This document shows, piece by piece, positions 32,815 through 45,131 of a stretch of 64,000 nucleotides of DNA (position 1 is its first letter; every line of letters begins with the position of its first letter). The notes under the pieces were generated by a model that worked only from the letters and a program-made list of their open reading frames with translations, was not told the DNA's origin and did not search any database. The stretch is from NCBI GenBank assembly GCA_029931535.1, contig JAQPZY010001665.1, positions 1,943,501 through 2,007,500 on the forward strand, given 5' to 3'. Origin of the DNA: Margaritifera margaritifera. Lineage: Eukaryota; Mollusca; Bivalvia; Unionida; Margaritiferidae. The translations under genes and the position numbers were made by a program.

Positions 32815-34612
32815 GGATTCCAGAGTATACCACAATATAATGAGAGGCTATATGGCACAGTATAACACATGATACCACAATATAATGAGGGGCTATGTGG
32901 CACAGTATAACACATGATACCACTATATAATGAGAGGCTATATGACACATGATACAACAATATAATGAGAGGCTATATGGCACAGTATAACACATGCTAC
33001 CACTATATAATGAGGGGCTATATGACACATTATACCACTATATAATGAGAGGCTATATTGCACAGTATAACACATGATACCATTATATAATGAGAGGCTA
33101 TATTGCACAGTATAACACATGATACCACTATATAATGAGGGGCTATATGGCACAGTATAACACATGATACCACCCACTATATAATGAGGGGCTATATGAC
33201 ACAGGATACCACAATATAATGAGGGGCTATATGGCACAGTATAACACCTGATACCACTATATAATGAGGGGCTATATGGCAAGGTATAGCACATGATACC
33301 ACTATATAATGAGAGGCTATATGGCACAGTATAACACATGATACCACAATATAACGAGAGGCTATATGGCACAGTATAACACATGATACCACAATATAAT
33401 GAGGGGCTATATGGCACAGTATAACACCTGATACCACTATATAATGAGAGACTATATTGCACAGTATAACACATGATGCCACTATATAATGAGGGGCTAT
33501 ATGGCACAGTATAACACATGATACCACAATATAATGAGAGGCTATATGACACAGTATAACACATGATACCACAATATAACGAGAGGCTACATGGCACAGT
33601 GTAACACATGATACCACCCACTATATAAGGAGGGGCTATATGACACATGATACCAAAATATAATGAGGGGCTATATGGCACAGTATAACACATGATACCA
33701 CTATATAATGAGAGGCTATATGGCACAGTATAACATATGATACCACAATATAATGAGAGGCTATATGGCACAGTATAACACATGATACCACAATATAATG
33801 AGGGGCTATGCGGCACAGTATAACACATGATACCACTATATAATGAGAGGCTATATGGCACAGTATAACACATGATACCACAATATAATGAGAGGCTATA
33901 TGGCACAGTATAACACATGATATCACCCACTATATAATGAGGGGCTATATGACACATGATACCACAATATAATGAGAGGCTATATGGCACAGTATAACAA
34001 ATGATACCACTATATAACGAGAGGCTATATGGCACAGTATAACATATGATACCACAATATAATGAGAGGCTATATGGCACAGTATAACACATGATACCAC
34101 AATATAATGAGGGGCTATGCGGCACAGTATAACACATGATACCACTATATAATGAGAGGCTATATGGCACAGTATAACATATGATACCACTATATAATGA
34201 GGGGCTATATGGCACAGTATACGACATGATACCACTATATAATGAGAGGCTATATGGCACAGTATAACACATGATACCACAATATAATGAGAGGCTATAT
34301 GGCACAGTATAACACATGATACCACTATATAATGAGGGGCTATGCGGCACAGTATAGCACATGATACCACTATATAATGAGAGGCTATATGGCACAGTAT
34401 AACATATGATACCACTATATAATGAGGGGCTATATGGCACAGTATGACACATGATACCACTATATAATGAGGGGCTTTATGGCACAGTATAACACATGAT
34501 ACCACTATATAATGCGGCACAGTATGACACATGATACCACTATATAATGAGGGGTTATGTGGCACAGTATAACACATGAAACCACTATATAATGAGGGGC
34601 TATGTGGTGATT
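32815..34612. repeat. 45-bp satellite array, about 40 units
   Basis: The basic monomer is GATACCACAATATAATGAGA then GGCTATATGGCACAGTATAACACAT (45 bp). Variants are CAATATAA or CTATATAA, GAGAGG or GAGGGG, and GGCAC or GACAC. Some units lack CACAGTATAA and others carry an extra CCCA. Because 45 is divisible by three and no unit contains a stop in some - strand frames, very long open frames occur (504 codons for 34452-32938, with 15-residue repeats such as MCYTVPYSLSLYSGI). No promoter, non-repeat domain or terminal unique part supports a gene. Confidence 0.97.
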
Positions 34613-34619
34613 GACCACT

Positions 34620-35440
34620 GTACAGTAGGCCTATCTCAAAGTTGAGTTACGTGACCACCGCATGGATACTTCTTTTCTGTCTGAGAAAAAAAAAATGGCT
34701 CAAATCCATTTTGAAATAAATTATATCCATTAGGTATCAATTGTCGCAGATAGACACCGGTTTTGTAAAATGAACACTACTGACACATTATGGCTATAAG
34801 TTATTTCTTATATAAAGGCACACTTTTAAAAATGTTTCCAGTTTAATTGAAGAAAGAGGTTTTGGGCCAAAAGTCCTTTTTCTATCGCAGGACGTTTAAG
34901 TAGTTACTGCAAACATTACTTATAACTGATATAGAAAAAAAATATTGCTTTTTCAATTTTGAGTGATTAAAAGCTTCGATATAACTACAAAGAGACGCAC
35001 TGACGACAGACTGTGATGATAAATAATGTATCGTTTAACATTCAGAAAAATAAATACATAAATAAATACAATTATTTTTTATTTGTAAGACACGGGAGTA
35101 CATCTGACTGGTTTATATTCTCCTGCTGAATAAACATAAATATTAATTTAAATAATTCCTTCATATAATACCCATACAGTGGTTAATCTCTCAAAAGAAC
35201 AACACAATTAAAATTGCTATCGAAAGCTTTGAGTTTCTGTCCACGCCCAAAGACATACAACAGAGGTAAACTGAAAACAAAATACTGAAGACTTTAGCCG
35301 CAGATTAGACTCATGACGCATGTTACCCGCAGCCAGAAATGAGTTATATGAATATATTTGCCGTGTTCCGAAAGAAAAGTAGCTGGACCCTACCAAAAAG
35401 ATCAATTACAAATCTATAGGTCTTCATCACATCAGTTGAA
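34620..35440. other. Intergenic DNA, no gene seen
   Basis: A 22-bp segment CGCAGATAGACACCGGTTTTG near 34746 recurs as TGCAGATAAACACCGGTTTTG near 39270. Nothing else was recognised. Confidence 0.55.
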
Positions 35441-35444
35441 AATA

Positions 35445-36255
35445 ATACTTCTAAACACCTCAACCATGCTAGCAAATATTTACACTTGCGCAACGAAGAG
35501 ACAAAGGCCCTATACTTAATGAAAAACAGAACAGAACAGACACCATACTCACGCCTGCAGATAAGGGCTCCACTGTAGTCGTCGTGAATAGGGAAGACTT
35601 TATAAATGAAGCAATTTGATAATTAAGTGACGCCAGGTTCTACCAAGAACTAGACCAAGTTTCAACACTGGACTATACAAAAGCTATTAAAAGTTTTATT
35701 GATGAAACGTTCCAAACCGGACAAACAGACTTGCAAACCAAAGACTACCTAACCCCAGCAAACGTAGAGTGGGAAGATTTTATACTTTGCCTAAAATCCA
35801 CATGCAAAGACATCCGGGTAGACCTATAATATCCGGTAATGGGCATTCAACAGAAAGAATATTGGAATATCTTGATACTTTCTAGAGAACACGTGCCCAC
35901 AAATTGGCATCCAGTCTTCAGGACACGACTGATTATCTCATAAAAAGCAAAGCAAGTGAACCATTACCTCCAGATACAACGATTGTTTCCTTAGACATCA
36001 TATCCCCGTATACTAATATACCGCATAGTGATGAGATACAGCGTGTAAAGAGGCGTGGAAAACAAGCATTATACAAGAACTGCCCACTCATTTCTGCTTA
36101 AACTTCTGTACCTAGTGTTAAAACTCAATAACTTTGTGTCCAATGAAAACAAAAGACTACCTCCAAATGAGTGCAACCGCCATGGGAAGACTGGAGGGTC
36201 AATTTTTGGCATACGTGAGACTTACACCATATCATTATCGATGACATAGAAATGA
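35445..36255 (+). pseudogene. Penelope-like element reverse transcriptase, N-terminal and central part
   Basis: In shifting frames: ILTPADKGSTVVVVNREDF (start of the RT region), YQELDQVSTLDYTK, LPKIHMQRHPGRPIISGNGH then STERILEYLDT (the KIHK...GRPI.S block), SSLQDTTDYLIKSK, TTIVSLDIISPYTNIPHSDE (the LDV.SLYTNIPH motif with the first catalytic Asp) and LQMSATAMGRLEGQFLAYV (Q..GTAMG). This ordered set is diagnostic of Penelope-like RT. At least five frameshifts or stops exist. The downstream part resumes at 37165 after a foreign insert. Confidence 0.88.
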
Positions 36256-36284
36256 TCTTGCTGACTGTAAAAACATGACATGCA

Positions 36285-36985
36285 ACCTATATGATTCATC
36301 ATACAACTTTATTACCACGTATACATTGCCAGAATCATCGTATGACGAGTCTAATAGACTTCAATGAAGTTGGCATGATGATGCCATACTTCGAAACGGT
36401 CCAATTTATGTCTATCAAAGACCGCGCCATTAATGACACATGGAAAGTAACAACCAGATATCAGTATTTTGGTGTGGCTGCTGTCAGCAAAAGGGAGATC
36501 GTTGTGTCTGGTCTTTGTGTTGATGTATTAAGTAGTAGTAGTGTTACTAGAGTTACTAGTGTTACTCCAGTAGTGTTACTGGAGCTGTATCTCTAAATAT
36601 GGTATGACGTTTCATCATAAAATTAATTGTCAGTATACAACTGAGGCTTACGTCGCTCTGAATACATCCATACTTACATATCTGTTGAAGGCGGTAGCGC
36701 TGTGTACTCTTTTTAGTTTAACAGATGGCAGGCAGCAGTTTGTCTACTCTTCTGACGACTTTAAGTGTCGACGTGGTGGACAGGGAGGACAACGTCTATG
36801 TTGCGGGTCGCCATTCTAATAATATTCAGAAACTATCACCAGATGGTGTTATACTTCAGAAAATCTCCCACGGACTTCCTAAATATCCGAGCAGTATTTC
36901 CTATAGTGTCAATATGGACTAGTTTCTTTTCGCAAATAATAGCGAAGAAAGGAAAATCCTTCGCTATTTTATATACAAGTAACAC
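36285..36985 (+). pseudogene. TRIM/NHL beta-propeller fragment inside a Penelope-like element
   Basis: The frame 36291-36596 has FETVQFMSIKDRAINDTWKV then YQYFGVAAVSKREIVVSGLC. A simple GTAGTGTTACTAGAG-type stretch follows, then QFVYSSDDFK, and in the next frame VDREDNVYVAGRHSNNIQKL, SPDGVILQKI and after a TAG FLFANNSEERKILRYF. VD..DNVYVAG..SNNI..LSPDG is the typical last blade of TRIM2/3-like or TRIM56-like NHL propellers expanded in molluscs. At least two frameshifts and one stop show it is a pseudogene fragment; RING, B-box and coiled coil are absent. Confidence 0.82.
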
Positions 36986-37164
36986 GTCTCTGACAAATGT
37001 TTGTTACAACAAATAATGTACTGAAAACTTGATAAAGAAGATGACAGTCTCATTGACAGACACGCATACACAAAGCGGTATTAATGAATTCATGGCTCAA
37101 TAATTGATGTCCTAATTTGCAGCCTAAAATATCTTCATCTATTATATAGAAACGAAATGGCAAC

Positions 37165-37300
37165 ATGGCAGAGAAAATCTGTATGACTTTACATCAAAGC
37201 AAACAACTTCTATTCGTCAAGAGAATTCACGGCAGAAGTCTCCATCTCAAAGAACGTATTTCTGGACACAACAACCACACATGTGAAAGTATCATACACA
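37165..37300 (+). pseudogene. Penelope-like RT, distal fragment
   Basis: Reads NFYSSREFTAEVSISKNVFL then DTTTTHVKVSY, matching the FT.E.S...I.FLDT.V segment that follows the catalytic motif in Penelope-like RT. It lies in the order expected if the TRIM/NHL fragment separates two parts of one element. Confidence 0.7.
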
Positions 37301-37304
37301 GAAT

Positions 37305-37965
37305 TTGAACAACAAGAACAACAAAAACCTAGACTGATTTTTAACAGGTCTGCTAACATACTTCAGAAGTGTTTCTTGTTAACCCACTGCAGCTAAATAA
37401 GCTGTTAATTGGAAAATTTACTTTGATTTCTTACTAGACTATGAATTTCTCATAGTTGTCCAGATATATACAGTTTTTTATCATATGAATTTCACGCCAA
37501 CCCTCGCACATGAGCGAACGACTGAGCTCTGTACGAGTTACCTTGCTCGTGATGGTGACCACCACAATGGGGGGGGGGGCGGAGAAAAAGGGGGCTGAAG
37601 AGGAACTGGGGGAGGAGAGGGGGGAGAGGAAATTTGTGTTCAAGATCTTACAACATCAAATTTTATTAATTTGTGAATTTCTTTGACCTTGTCCCATTCC
37701 AAAATCGTTCTGCAGACCGACTGATATTTCGTAAATACTCGTTCAGTCATTTGTAAGCATTTGGACGTGTGGACATAACAAATATAATATTGGCACATTG
37801 CACAAGCAAGCTTCTAATATCCTTTGCTTTCAGAGACAGAGAGAACAAATCCACCGAATTTGACCTAAAGTCAATTTGCATATTTCCATACATGTTTGTG
37901 TATTATGTTTGTTTTAATCAAGATCGGTAACACAACAGCACGTCAACAATTCCGTTTTCACTAAG
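37305..37965. other. Intergenic DNA, no gene seen
   Basis: A G-rich stretch with a G run is at 37567-37625. Nothing else recognised. Confidence 0.5.
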
Positions 37966-37969
37966 GGAC

Positions 37970-38178
37970 CGACTATTTAATTTTCAGGGAGTGGGGAATT
38001 GCGGGGATTTTCTTTCGAACCAGTATATTTGTTATATTTCATATGGATATAATTTTATGTTTTTTTCTACAAATCAGAGCAAGAAAATTTTGTAAAGCTA
38101 TTTGTGGCCGCAAAGTTTTTTTCCATAAAAAATCCACGTCTCCACCCCCAGAAATTGTAACGATTGGTCCCTAAATTT
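37970..38178. mobile_element. MITE-like element with GGGACC terminal inverted repeats
   Basis: The left end TAAGGGACCGACTATTTAATTTTC and the right end, complemented, TTTAGGGACCAATCGTTACAATTTC form imperfect inverted repeats. Internal CAAATCAGAGCAAGAAAATTTTG...AAGCTATTT and CCACCCCCAGAAA recur at 61975-62235. No coding capacity, about 210 bp. Confidence 0.6.
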
Positions 38179-38432
38179 CTCAAAAGTTTTCCTCAAAATC
38201 GAGATATTGCAGAATCTTGCTTGTGATATTCTTGCAATATTGGAATTTGTATGAGAGGAAGATAAATTGCAAGGGTTGAAAAATAACTAATGTTAAAATT
38301 GCAGACACGCGAGTCCTTTTATTCTTGGTTTGCACATTCTTAACGTTTGAATAAATCCTCAATTTTTGCATTAGAAATTAAACAAAAATATTTTCAGAAG
38401 AATGCAGGATTTATCATCGTATTTCATCCTTG

Positions 38433-38440
38433 ATTCCAGC
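38433..38440. repeat. Target-site duplication, left, of the hAT-type MITE
   Basis: ATTCCAGC, repeated exactly at 38690-38697. Confidence 0.9.
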
Positions 38441-38689
38441 CAGTGGTGTACTGGCCATTGGGCATACCGGGACAAATCCCGGTGGGCGGCCGCAAAAAAA
38501 TTCGTTTTTACCGGTGTTTAACTGGTGTGAGCAAAACCCCGGACCTGTCCCGGCGGACCGCCGCGTGGGTGGGCCGGTGGGCAGTCAAAAAAAATCCGTT
38601 TTTACCGGTGTTTTACTGGTGTGAGCAAAACCCCGGGCCTGTACCGGCAGATAAGTCCAGGGCCGAGTTGCTTACCCAGTACACTCCTG
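38441..38689. mobile_element. hAT-type MITE with internal tandem duplication
   Basis: 249 bp. The left end CAGTGGTGTACTGG and the complemented right end CAGGAGTGTACTGG match at 12 of 14 positions and start with the CAG typical of hAT termini. The 8-bp flanking duplication ATTCCAGC is the hAT target length. The interior is a GC-rich 97-bp direct duplication (TTTTTACCGGTGTTTAACTGGTGTGAGCAAAACCCCGG... twice). There is no transposase; the open frames over it are artefacts of the duplication. Confidence 0.88.
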
Positions 38690-38697
38690 ATTCCAGC
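38690..38697. repeat. Target-site duplication, right, of the hAT-type MITE
   Basis: ATTCCAGC, identical to 38433-38440. Confidence 0.9.
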
Positions 38698-38699
38698 TT

Positions 38700-39765
38700 A
38701 AAGTTCAATTAAAAGCTGATAGTTTCAAACCGTATCATAAGAAAGACATTGAAAAAATAATTTTGAGGAAGAGAATTGAGATGTTAAGGGAAACCAGGGA
38801 TTTAATTTAGCCACAGGAAAATTTCACGCAACTTCATCATCATGATTTCTTTGAACGTTGAAGATGATCAGGGAAAATTAAAGCCACAATATCGCTTGTA
38901 TTCTAAATTCATCTAACACATCTTGTGTTTAAATTCCTTATGTAGGGACACGTTTTCCGCACCTCTGATTAACTTAATTTATAACGAAGACAAATTACGA
39001 TACAATGACTGATTTGTATCCCTCAATCGACAGCAATTGTTCATAACAGTGCATTAGCAAGTTTGAACGAGCGCGCTAACTTGAATAATTCTGGTTGGCT
39101 ACTTTGAAACGGAGCGCTGAGGCTCCTATGGGAAAAATGATATGTAGTAGAGAGGGATATTCACCTAGAAAACCCACGCAACTTAATTTTGTTTGGCTAG
39201 GTACAAAAATAGTTATAAAGCGTGTTAGAAATGAAATATATCATACTCATCACATGTCAGTTTGTTGCAGATAAACACCGGTTTTGTGAGATCAAGGGGT
39301 TATTGGGCCCACAGGAACGTCAGTCCCCTTTGGTTCAGATAATCCTTGCATGTAACAAAACAGGTGTTTGTGTGGAAAAATCTTCACAGTGGTGAGAAAA
39401 AGCACAACCGACATATCATTATGAGTCCAACTTTCTACATAAAATATCAATATCACGTCACATGTGTGTTTCTGTGTTTTAAGTTATACCGTATATATGG
39501 ATATTTATTCTCAAAATTTGTGAAAGATAGACCAGTGAAAAACAGTAAAATACAATTTAGAAGGACGCCAATTTGTGATGCCTTGCCATGCACACCATAA
39601 TTAACATCCATGTCCTGATTACTGTACATGTCTTATCTCCAAGTCAAAGAGTGACTCCCGATACTGGTCAAACCTTGGCACGATTTTATTTTGTTTTCAC
39701 CATTTAATATATCAACAATGTTAAGTATCAGGACATTATATTGGGAACACCAGATAAGATGTAGA
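38700..39765. other. Upstream flank of the NPC2-like gene, no gene seen
   Basis: No coding exon recognised. The 84-codon frame at 39346-39600 has no domain. Regulatory sites other than the TATA-like box at 39769 were not identifiable. Confidence 0.5.
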
Positions 39766-39768
39766 CTC

Positions 39769-39776
39769 TATTTAAG
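39769..39776 (+). promoter_or_regulatory. TATA-like box of the NPC2-like gene
   Basis: TATTTAAG lies 84 bp upstream of the ATG at 39853. With a start of transcription about 30 bp downstream (around ATCATACAGTCAAAGT at 39792-39806), the leader would be roughly 50 nt and unspliced. Prediction from position and sequence only. Confidence 0.4.
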
Positions 39777-39852
39777 GGATCAGTGATAAAATCATACAGT
39801 CAAAGTAAAGGTCGCCTTTATTGAAAAATTGCTAGCCTTTCAGTAATTCAAG

Positions 39853-39925
39853 ATGATCCAGCTTGTTCTACTGGCGTCACTTATGTCCCTGGGCTATGCT
39901 ATTCGGCTTCATAACTACACAGACT
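39853..39925 (+). CDS. NPC2: NPC2-like exon 1 (signal peptide)
   Basis: Encodes [24 protein letters not shown] and the first base of Cys25. Donor T|GTAAGTAT at 39926. ATG context AAGATGA has the favourable purine at -3. Confidence 0.9.
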
Positions 39926-42522
39926 GTAAGTATGCTCCAGAAATGGATGAATTCCCAAACATCCACGTATCCATCATAGCTGTCTGTCTATCATAGCTAG
40001 CCAGTCTTGTCACAAACACAGTGTGGGCCATTACGTAATCTTACCGGTTGTGCTTAGCTTCTAGGACTAAGTGGACGCATGCTGATCTAACGGCAAGGCA
40101 CCTTACTATATAACATATCTACATTTAATCCGAAAGACTTAATTACCTTTTCTTCCGATTGTGTGTGGACTTTTCAATATCAACCGAACGTGTGTCTCAT
40201 AAAGTGAAAAATGCATTAAGAAAGCTAATTGGTTTTAAAGAAAACCTTATGGTTATGAGAGACGTGATTATGTTGGCTCTGGCAAATTCGTCAAATACAC
40301 TACCAGAATTGTCCCTTTCGCGCACTACGCAATATTTAGCTGGACGCAGTTCTGGCAAGATCGATATTTGTTGTGATTGATAATAATCAATTAAGTTTGT
40401 ATATTCACTAATACTAATGGATGGAAATATTGTCAAAACCTTCTAATGTAATCATGATAATTGAATGGGAAGTATAAATGAGTTTTAGCTGTTTTGTTGT
40501 TGTTGTTGTTGTCATTGTTGTTGTTGTTGTTGTTTAATTATTATTATTATTATTATTCACCGCGACTCTTTATAGCTACGGAAATCGTGGTTGACTTTTT
40601 ACTATGTACTACATTTCTTTTCTTTTTCATCGAAAGACTAATACATACTTTTGCATATGTCATCGATGTCCCGTTTTTAATCCCATTGATCAAAGTTTTT
40701 TTCCATTGTAAAAACACGTAAAATACACCCTGTTCTTTTCACCATGAAAGCCCCACAACGTTCGGGTTCATATCGGGCATTCCTGTCCGTATTCAGAGTT
40801 TCCATGGAGAGATGCCCTTCTATTTGGTAACGAGAGGGCATGGTGACGAGCTCAATGTTCATAAGCTGCACGGACCAAACTTGTCCGCGAATCAGTCTGC
40901 CATAACGACGAAGGCACGTCCTGGCTTGTTTACAAGTTCCTAATTTCCGTTGGCAGAATTATTAGGGGTCGAGAACATTAAACGGTTTCCACCGATCACA
41001 GGATGTTTCCATATGGTTCCACTGAATCTTTTTAGCCAAATGGTTCAAGTCGATGGAAATTATAATAAGTGAATTGTATTTGAATCCACTGTGAAGTTTA
41101 AAAGACAAGGCTGATCAATTGCTAACAATATAGTTGTGACGTCACTAAGTCTATTCTGGTCTATCGCCAATATATTGATCTACCAATTCGTTGTCTCAAC
41201 AAAGTCTTTTTTGCAACTGTTGGGGGGAAAACAATTACACAGAACAACAATGTTAAACTTTGTAGTAAATAAAGATTGTTGAGATACACAAGGAACCAGT
41301 TGTTATAGGCGTCAAATGTGTGCAACCTACTCTGGGAACCTGCCGCTTTTCACTACAGCAAGACAGCATTTACTGGTTCGCTGTGTCCACTCAGACTTTT
41401 ATGAAGATACTCCAAGATACTCTAACATGTTTAGTGTATAAAATGTATCAAAATTATATCCAAATTGTCTCCAGACTTACTAACATATATGGAGCCTTCC
41501 AGTCACTCCCAACCCATTGGTAACTTGTGGCACAACCCGAATGGACTAAGCAAAGTCACGGAACAGACTTTTGCTGCTTTTACGGGTAAAGAGTTTACAA
41601 ATATGGCGATATTTTATGCATTGAGAAAGTCTTTGATTGCAAAAAGCGAGAAACTATCCCTTACAAGACTGCTAAAAAACGAAACTTTGGTAAATACCTA
41701 ATTTTCTACACATTGTACATTTAATAAAACCAGTTTGTCGCAAGCATTTTTTTTTAAAGAAGCAGTGAAGCACAAGATACGTTAGATGTATCAGTAGAAT
41801 TGTTATTCCAAACTTCACTGCTCGTTTCCTTACCAGTTCCTTCCGTATGAGATTTTTCTTTTTCACTCACAAATAAATAGTTATTTAGCGTCACTTGTTG
41901 GTATAGAAAAATCTTAACAGTATCAAGTTAATCAGACCCAAAAACGTTCACTCGTCATTGATATATTTATATATAAGTGATGTTTAATATATAATTAAGC
42001 GATATCACAATTCTGAGAAAAACACTTGTAATTTTACAAAGGATAAAGGGGCAATGCAAATTCTTATCCCTAAATAGACAGGCTAACAAATCAAAAAATT
42101 AAATTTCAAGAAGACAAAATATTGGTATATATTTTTGCACATAATAACTGCAAATTTATTGAAAATGCAACTCCACCCCCACTACCCGGAAATGACTGAT
42201 TTATTTTAATCCTATAGTATAATTTAAAAAGACATTTTGTGTAATTTTGTAATTTTATCGGGTTCTATTTCAAGACGTAAAAGTAATTTACCCTAGAGTA
42301 CAAGGGAGTACCTCTGTAACTTTCGCTCCAAAGAATCTTCTAAGAAAACGCTTTCATTTTAATGATAAATAACGGAGGTGCCCGACTGCGCCATATGCGA
42401 CAAATATATATATATGTTTGAACACTTTTTGAAATGCAAATTTCATACTTATAATGCTTATGGTTATAAAAAGTCACCAATTCTAACCACGCACTCAACT
42501 TACTCAGCGTACTTAGCGAGTC

Positions 42523-42556
<34 letters not shown>

Positions 42557-44182
42557 TGAGACAAATCACTTCTGGTTTTTCTGTTATTGCTTATTTATCA
42601 TTTAAAATATACAGACAAATATGGTTACAATATATCCGCACTTTTACTTTGCCGTCTGATAATACTATAACAATACAAGTATATGTGCTTTTGTATTCAC
42701 GTCTCCGTTTAAATCTTTGTTAGATTTTAGTGATTGTTTCTTTGATTATGGGTAGTCGGCGTTGGGAAGATATTTCTCAATTACCAGGAGTAGAAGTCAC
42801 AATGTAAAGTATTCACGAGACTTTAAGGTAGCATGGATTAGTTTCGTAAAATGGACTCTCCCTAATTTCTTAACATTAGGAATTCTGGAGATATTTTTAA
42901 GTATAGTGTTTAGTAATATAAAATGGGAATAATTCTAAATGTTAGGTGTTTGGGTTATGTTTCGTAGTACGTGCGATGAAATGCCTATTTACGGCTTAGA
43001 AAAGCGTACTAATACATCATACGAATGTGAAGCAAGAAAAACCATGAAGGAGTGAATTAGAGTCTTGTGAATGAGCGGTCGTTAGTTGATTAAAGAACAA
43101 TTATTTGTGGTATTAGCACGTTTAAGAAGTCTTCAATTAACAACGACTGTTGTCATGACGTCCTTTGAAATAAGTGCAACATCGACCTCAAGCCAGCCTC
43201 ACGCAGGTATTATTTGTTTCACTCGGTCGTGAGGCGTTGCTAGACCCCATGCGCGTTACAATACAATATGTGTAGCTCTATAATAGGTTCACAGGTGATC
43301 ACGTGCTCCGGTAGCAGAGCTACAAATAGCTTATACATGCGTCATCTTATGTGAGCATTCAAGTGAAGCGATTTATCGAGGACCTTTTCTCATCAAAGCG
43401 CACCTTGTCCTTTTAATATATACTTTAATGTGTATATTAAAAACTGTAACTGCATATACTGGGGTTAGGACAAATGTCATGTGTCAAAAGTGAATGCAAC
43501 GCAATAAATACACTTGTAAAATACGTTTCATTCTATCAGCACGATAAATACACTTGTAAAATACAATTTTCTGTTATCGGCACAACTGATGTCTGTTTAA
43601 CAGATTTGCACGTTTTATGAAAGCACAGTGATATGGAATGCACGTTTAATCATTTACTTGACCAAGGATTATGTTTGTAATTTCAAACTGGGTCATTTTT
43701 TTGTTTCTTTGCTTGCTTTGTCAATTTTACGTTTTAAAACTTATTGTGACTGAATTGTTTATAAATACGTGTTGTTTTCTTTCCTGTAGTGGAATTTTTA
43801 TAGTCTAGAATATTTTGAAAAGATTAATTTTTCTTGGATTCAAAAAGGTCTTCTTTACTCGGACCATTTGGTTTCATGATCCGCTACTCAGAAAATGACT
43901 CGTGACTGGATCAAATATAGAATGTCATTTTTGACACTCAATATTTAACAAATCATGTTATTTTATCATCCCAAACTTTAGCTGAGGTGACATTCCGATA
44001 CCATCCCTCTATTCGTCATTCTGTTCTTTCGTCTATCAGTAACTATATCTCTCCTTAAACCTCAAGGTGGAAATTCACCAAACTTGGTACAGAGATTTCC
44101 ATGTGGTAATCATCGTCAAGAAGGGTATAACTTTGGTGCTCCTCCCCTGAGGTCCCTGGAATACTACAACTACTACTACTAC

Positions 44183-44213
<31 letters not shown>

Positions 44214-44940
44214 GTCTTTCTGAGATTCCATACGTTTCAGCTAATTTGCTTTCATCAGTGCATTCTGAATGTAAAAAACTGGAAGGTGACTTCACGTACA
44301 CAATCTAACGTCCAAACAAACGTTTGCTACATGTGACGTTTGCTGGAAATTTCAATACAATTCACTTTGAGAATTAAATCCTTTTGGAGACAGAGTGCTT
44401 ACAAACATATACAATTTGTTACAATTTGTTACCATATACTTTCTCAACACCTACCACTAAATAAGCACATTAAGAGTGGTTGTCTGTATTATAATGCTTT
44501 GCAACAGGATCAGCATCTTTTCAAGTCCTAAATTTAGAAAGGCTTAGCTGTGTTCTGTGGTATAAGTAGTCTCTTGATTGGCCTACATAGACCGTTTTTC
44601 TACACTTTTTACAGAAAACAGAGAAAACAAGTCCTACTGATTGACAATCTATATGGCCTTGGATTTTGTATTCTTTCCCGTTCGTCCCATAGATGGTTGG
44701 ATTGCATCACATATTTACATATTGCACACTCCTTCCTACAGGGTTTATACCCATTTTCTTTTTTGGTGCAAAAGTGTAGATTGTGTTTCTTGTGGACTAA
44801 AATGTCCTTCGGGTTGTTATCTCGCTTGAAAGATACAAATGGTGGATCTGGGAAGATTTGCTCTAATCACTTTGATTCATGGAGAGTTTCTAGGTGTTTC
44901 TTTAGTATTTCATGTATATTTGGTAGTCCTCGAGAGAATG

Positions 44941-45026
<86 letters not shown>

Positions 45027-45055
45027 GAACTTCCTGCTTTGAAGTTTTAGCCGGA

Positions 45056-45131
<76 letters not shown>

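Noticed and set aside
32938..34452. 504-codon open frame on the - strand with CYTVPYSLSLYSGI-type repeats
   Set aside because: It is the 45-bp satellite read through; period divisible by three and lack of stops explain it, and overlapping long frames exist in other phases. No non-repetitive domain or promoter.
35520..35545. AACAGAACAGAACAG as a second LINE tail like that at 23782
   Set aside because: It lies in the Penelope RT reading frame (KQNRTDTILTPADKG) and no LINE sequence is attached.
40159..40380. 73-codon open frame in NPC2 intron 1
   Set aside because: No recognisable domain, no splice or promoter support, and an equally open frame on the other strand.
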